Positions 4,801 through 5,726 of a stretch of 5,726 nucleotides of DNA are shown here, in pieces. Source of the stretch: an uncultured Bacteroidota bacterium (GTDB taxonomy: Bacteria > Bacteroidota > Bacteroidia > Bacteroidales > SZUA-534). The notes beneath the pieces are model-generated. The model saw only the letters and a list, made by a program, of their open reading frames with translations. It was not told the DNA's origin and ran no database searches. Position 1 is the stretch's first letter, and every line of letters begins with the position of its first letter. A program made the position numbers and the translations under genes. The DNA lies in contig CALABN010000115.1 in NCBI GenBank assembly GCA_937885735.1, positions 1-5,726 of the forward strand, written 5' to 3'.

Positions 4801-5726
4801 ATGCAGGCAGAAGAATTATGGGCAGAATTTTGCCAGAAGAAAAACATAGATATTAATACTCCGTATGAAGCGTGGGCTTTTTGTGGGGGCGGAAAGGAAG
4901 GAGACGAACTGGCGGACTTGGTTCTTGAAGGTAAAAAATTGGGGACTGCTAGTGCGTATGATGAGTATGTATTAGAAGAGGCCCTTGAAGAAATTCCTAA
5001 GGTCGGAGACTACAGTGTTATTTTGCGTGATAACGAAGAGGCTGTATGCGTGATAAGAACCTATGATGTTTACATTAGAGCTTTTGGCGATGTACCGCCT
5101 TTTCATGGATATGCCGAAGGTGAAGGAAACCGATCGCTTGAATATTGGCGTGATGTACATAAAAGAGCTTTTGCGCCTGGTCTATTAGAATGTGGGGTTG
5201 AGTTCACAGATGAAAGCAAGATTATTTGTGAAAAATTTAGTGTGGAGTATATACCAAACAAGACAACAGATTGTGATGAATTATTATTTGTTGAACCTTC
5301 TATGACGTACGCAGAGGAAATAATGGCTTACCGACAGGAAATGCTAGAGGCGGAGTCTAGCTTTGATGGTTGTTTTTCCCTAAAAAGACATGAGTCGCCA
5401 CAGTCTTTTGTAGACCATTGCATTGAATGGAGCAATCCTAGACGTCCTGTTGATGAGCATGGCGCATGGGGGAATGTGATCATGGTAATCAGAAAATCTG
5501 ATAATAAAATGGTAGGTTGTTTCCAGATACATAATGTTTTAACCGAGCGGATGGAAAAATACACTGGGCATGTGGGATATTCTGTACGTCCTTCAGAACG
5601 TAGAAAAGGGTATGCGACTCGAATTCTTGCTAAGGCAAAAGACTTTTTGTCGAGTTTCGGATTCGAAGAAATAGTAGTGGCTTTTTTGCCAGACAATGAA
5701 GGCAGTCGAAAGACTATTTTTGCAAA
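4801..5726 (+). CDS. ASCH domain-GNAT acetyltransferase fusion (3' partial)
   Basis: The frame is open for 308 codons and leaves the right edge. Residues ~1-150 are an ASCH domain of the Firmicutes type: ELWAEFC, TPYEAWAFCGG, the signature G-x-K-x-x-T (G44, K46, T49 in EGKKLGTASAYD), PKVGDYSVIL, and EGEGNRSLEYWRDVH. ASCH domains are PUA-like and bind RNA or modified nucleosides; E. coli YqfB, an ASCH protein, hydrolyses N4-acetylcytidine using a Lys and a Thr spaced like K46 and T49. Residues ~160-308 are a GNAT domain with FVEPSMTYAEEIMAYRQEML, the GHVGYSVRPSERRKGYAT acetyl-CoA motif (R267-x-x-G270-x-A272) and the FLPDNEGSRKTI helix. A short linker (IPNKTTDCDE) joins them without stop or frame change, and composition is even across it, so the fusion looks natural. 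The last part of the GNAT domain is outside. Substrates are unknown. Confidence 0.85.
   Translation, partial: MQAEELWAEFCQKKNIDINTPYEAWAFCGGGKEGDELADLVLEGKKLGTASAYDEYVLEEALEEIPKVGDYSVILRDNEEAVCVIRTYDVYIRAFGDVPPFHGYAEGEGNRSLEYWRDVHKRAFAPGLLECGVEFTDESKIICEKFSVEYIPNKTTDCDELLFVEPSMTYAEEIMAYRQEMLEAESSFDGCFSLKRHESPQSFVDHCIEWSNPRRPVDEHGAWGNVIMVIRKSDNKMVGCFQIHNVLTERMEKYTGHVGYSVRPSERRKGYATRILAKAKDFLSSFGFEEIVVAFLPDNEGSRKTIFA

Noticed and set aside
5328..5696. Minus-strand frame of 122 codons
   Set aside because: It is the reverse of the GNAT domain of the ASCH-GNAT gene, which has clear motifs on the plus strand.

Overview
The window reads as a mosaic of gut-type bacterial DNA from at least two, probably three, sources. 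Bases ~270 to ~3665 look Bacteroidales: moderate GC with AAC/GGC-rich codons, exported proteins, a GLUG-repeat surface protein, no clear Shine-Dalgarno sites, and a TAnnTTTG promoter element. Bases ~3670 to 5726 look like low-GC Firmicutes (Clostridia, Lachnospiraceae-like): AT-rich codons, strong AAAGGA/AAAGGAG ribosome binding sites, and acetyltransferase families typical of that group. Bases 1 to ~260 are more GC-rich (58-63% in two hand-counted 60-base lines) and encode the C-terminus of the DNA repair ATPase RarA.

Layout. (1) 1-1275, minus strand: an open frame running off the left edge, with a signal peptide and helical TPR-like repeats that switch in frame, near base 262, to a RarA C-terminus. 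(2) 1276-1720: a divergent, AT-rich intergenic region with three 21-bp tandem repeats, each centred on the palindrome TTTGCAAA, then a Bacteroidetes-type -7 element and a small hairpin. (3) 1721-3949, plus strand: an exported protein with a Calx-beta-like domain, an AT-rich middle section, an Ig-like segment and GLUG repeats, switching in frame near base 3670 to the C-terminal half of a GNAT acetyltransferase. (4) 3981-4742, plus strand: a complete GNAT acetyltransferase (PF12746-like). (5) 4801 to the right edge, plus strand: an ASCH domain fused to a second GNAT domain, partial.

The two in-frame switches join an exported protein to a piece of an unrelated cytoplasmic enzyme. Each coincides with a change in base composition and falls in a few residues that both partners could supply. 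The simplest reading is a chimeric metagenome contig; recent recombination is the alternative. The most credible novelty is the ASCH-GNAT fusion, which lies wholly inside one compositional block, together with the row of acetyltransferase genes around it. The phased palindromic repeats upstream of the GLUG gene are also worth testing.
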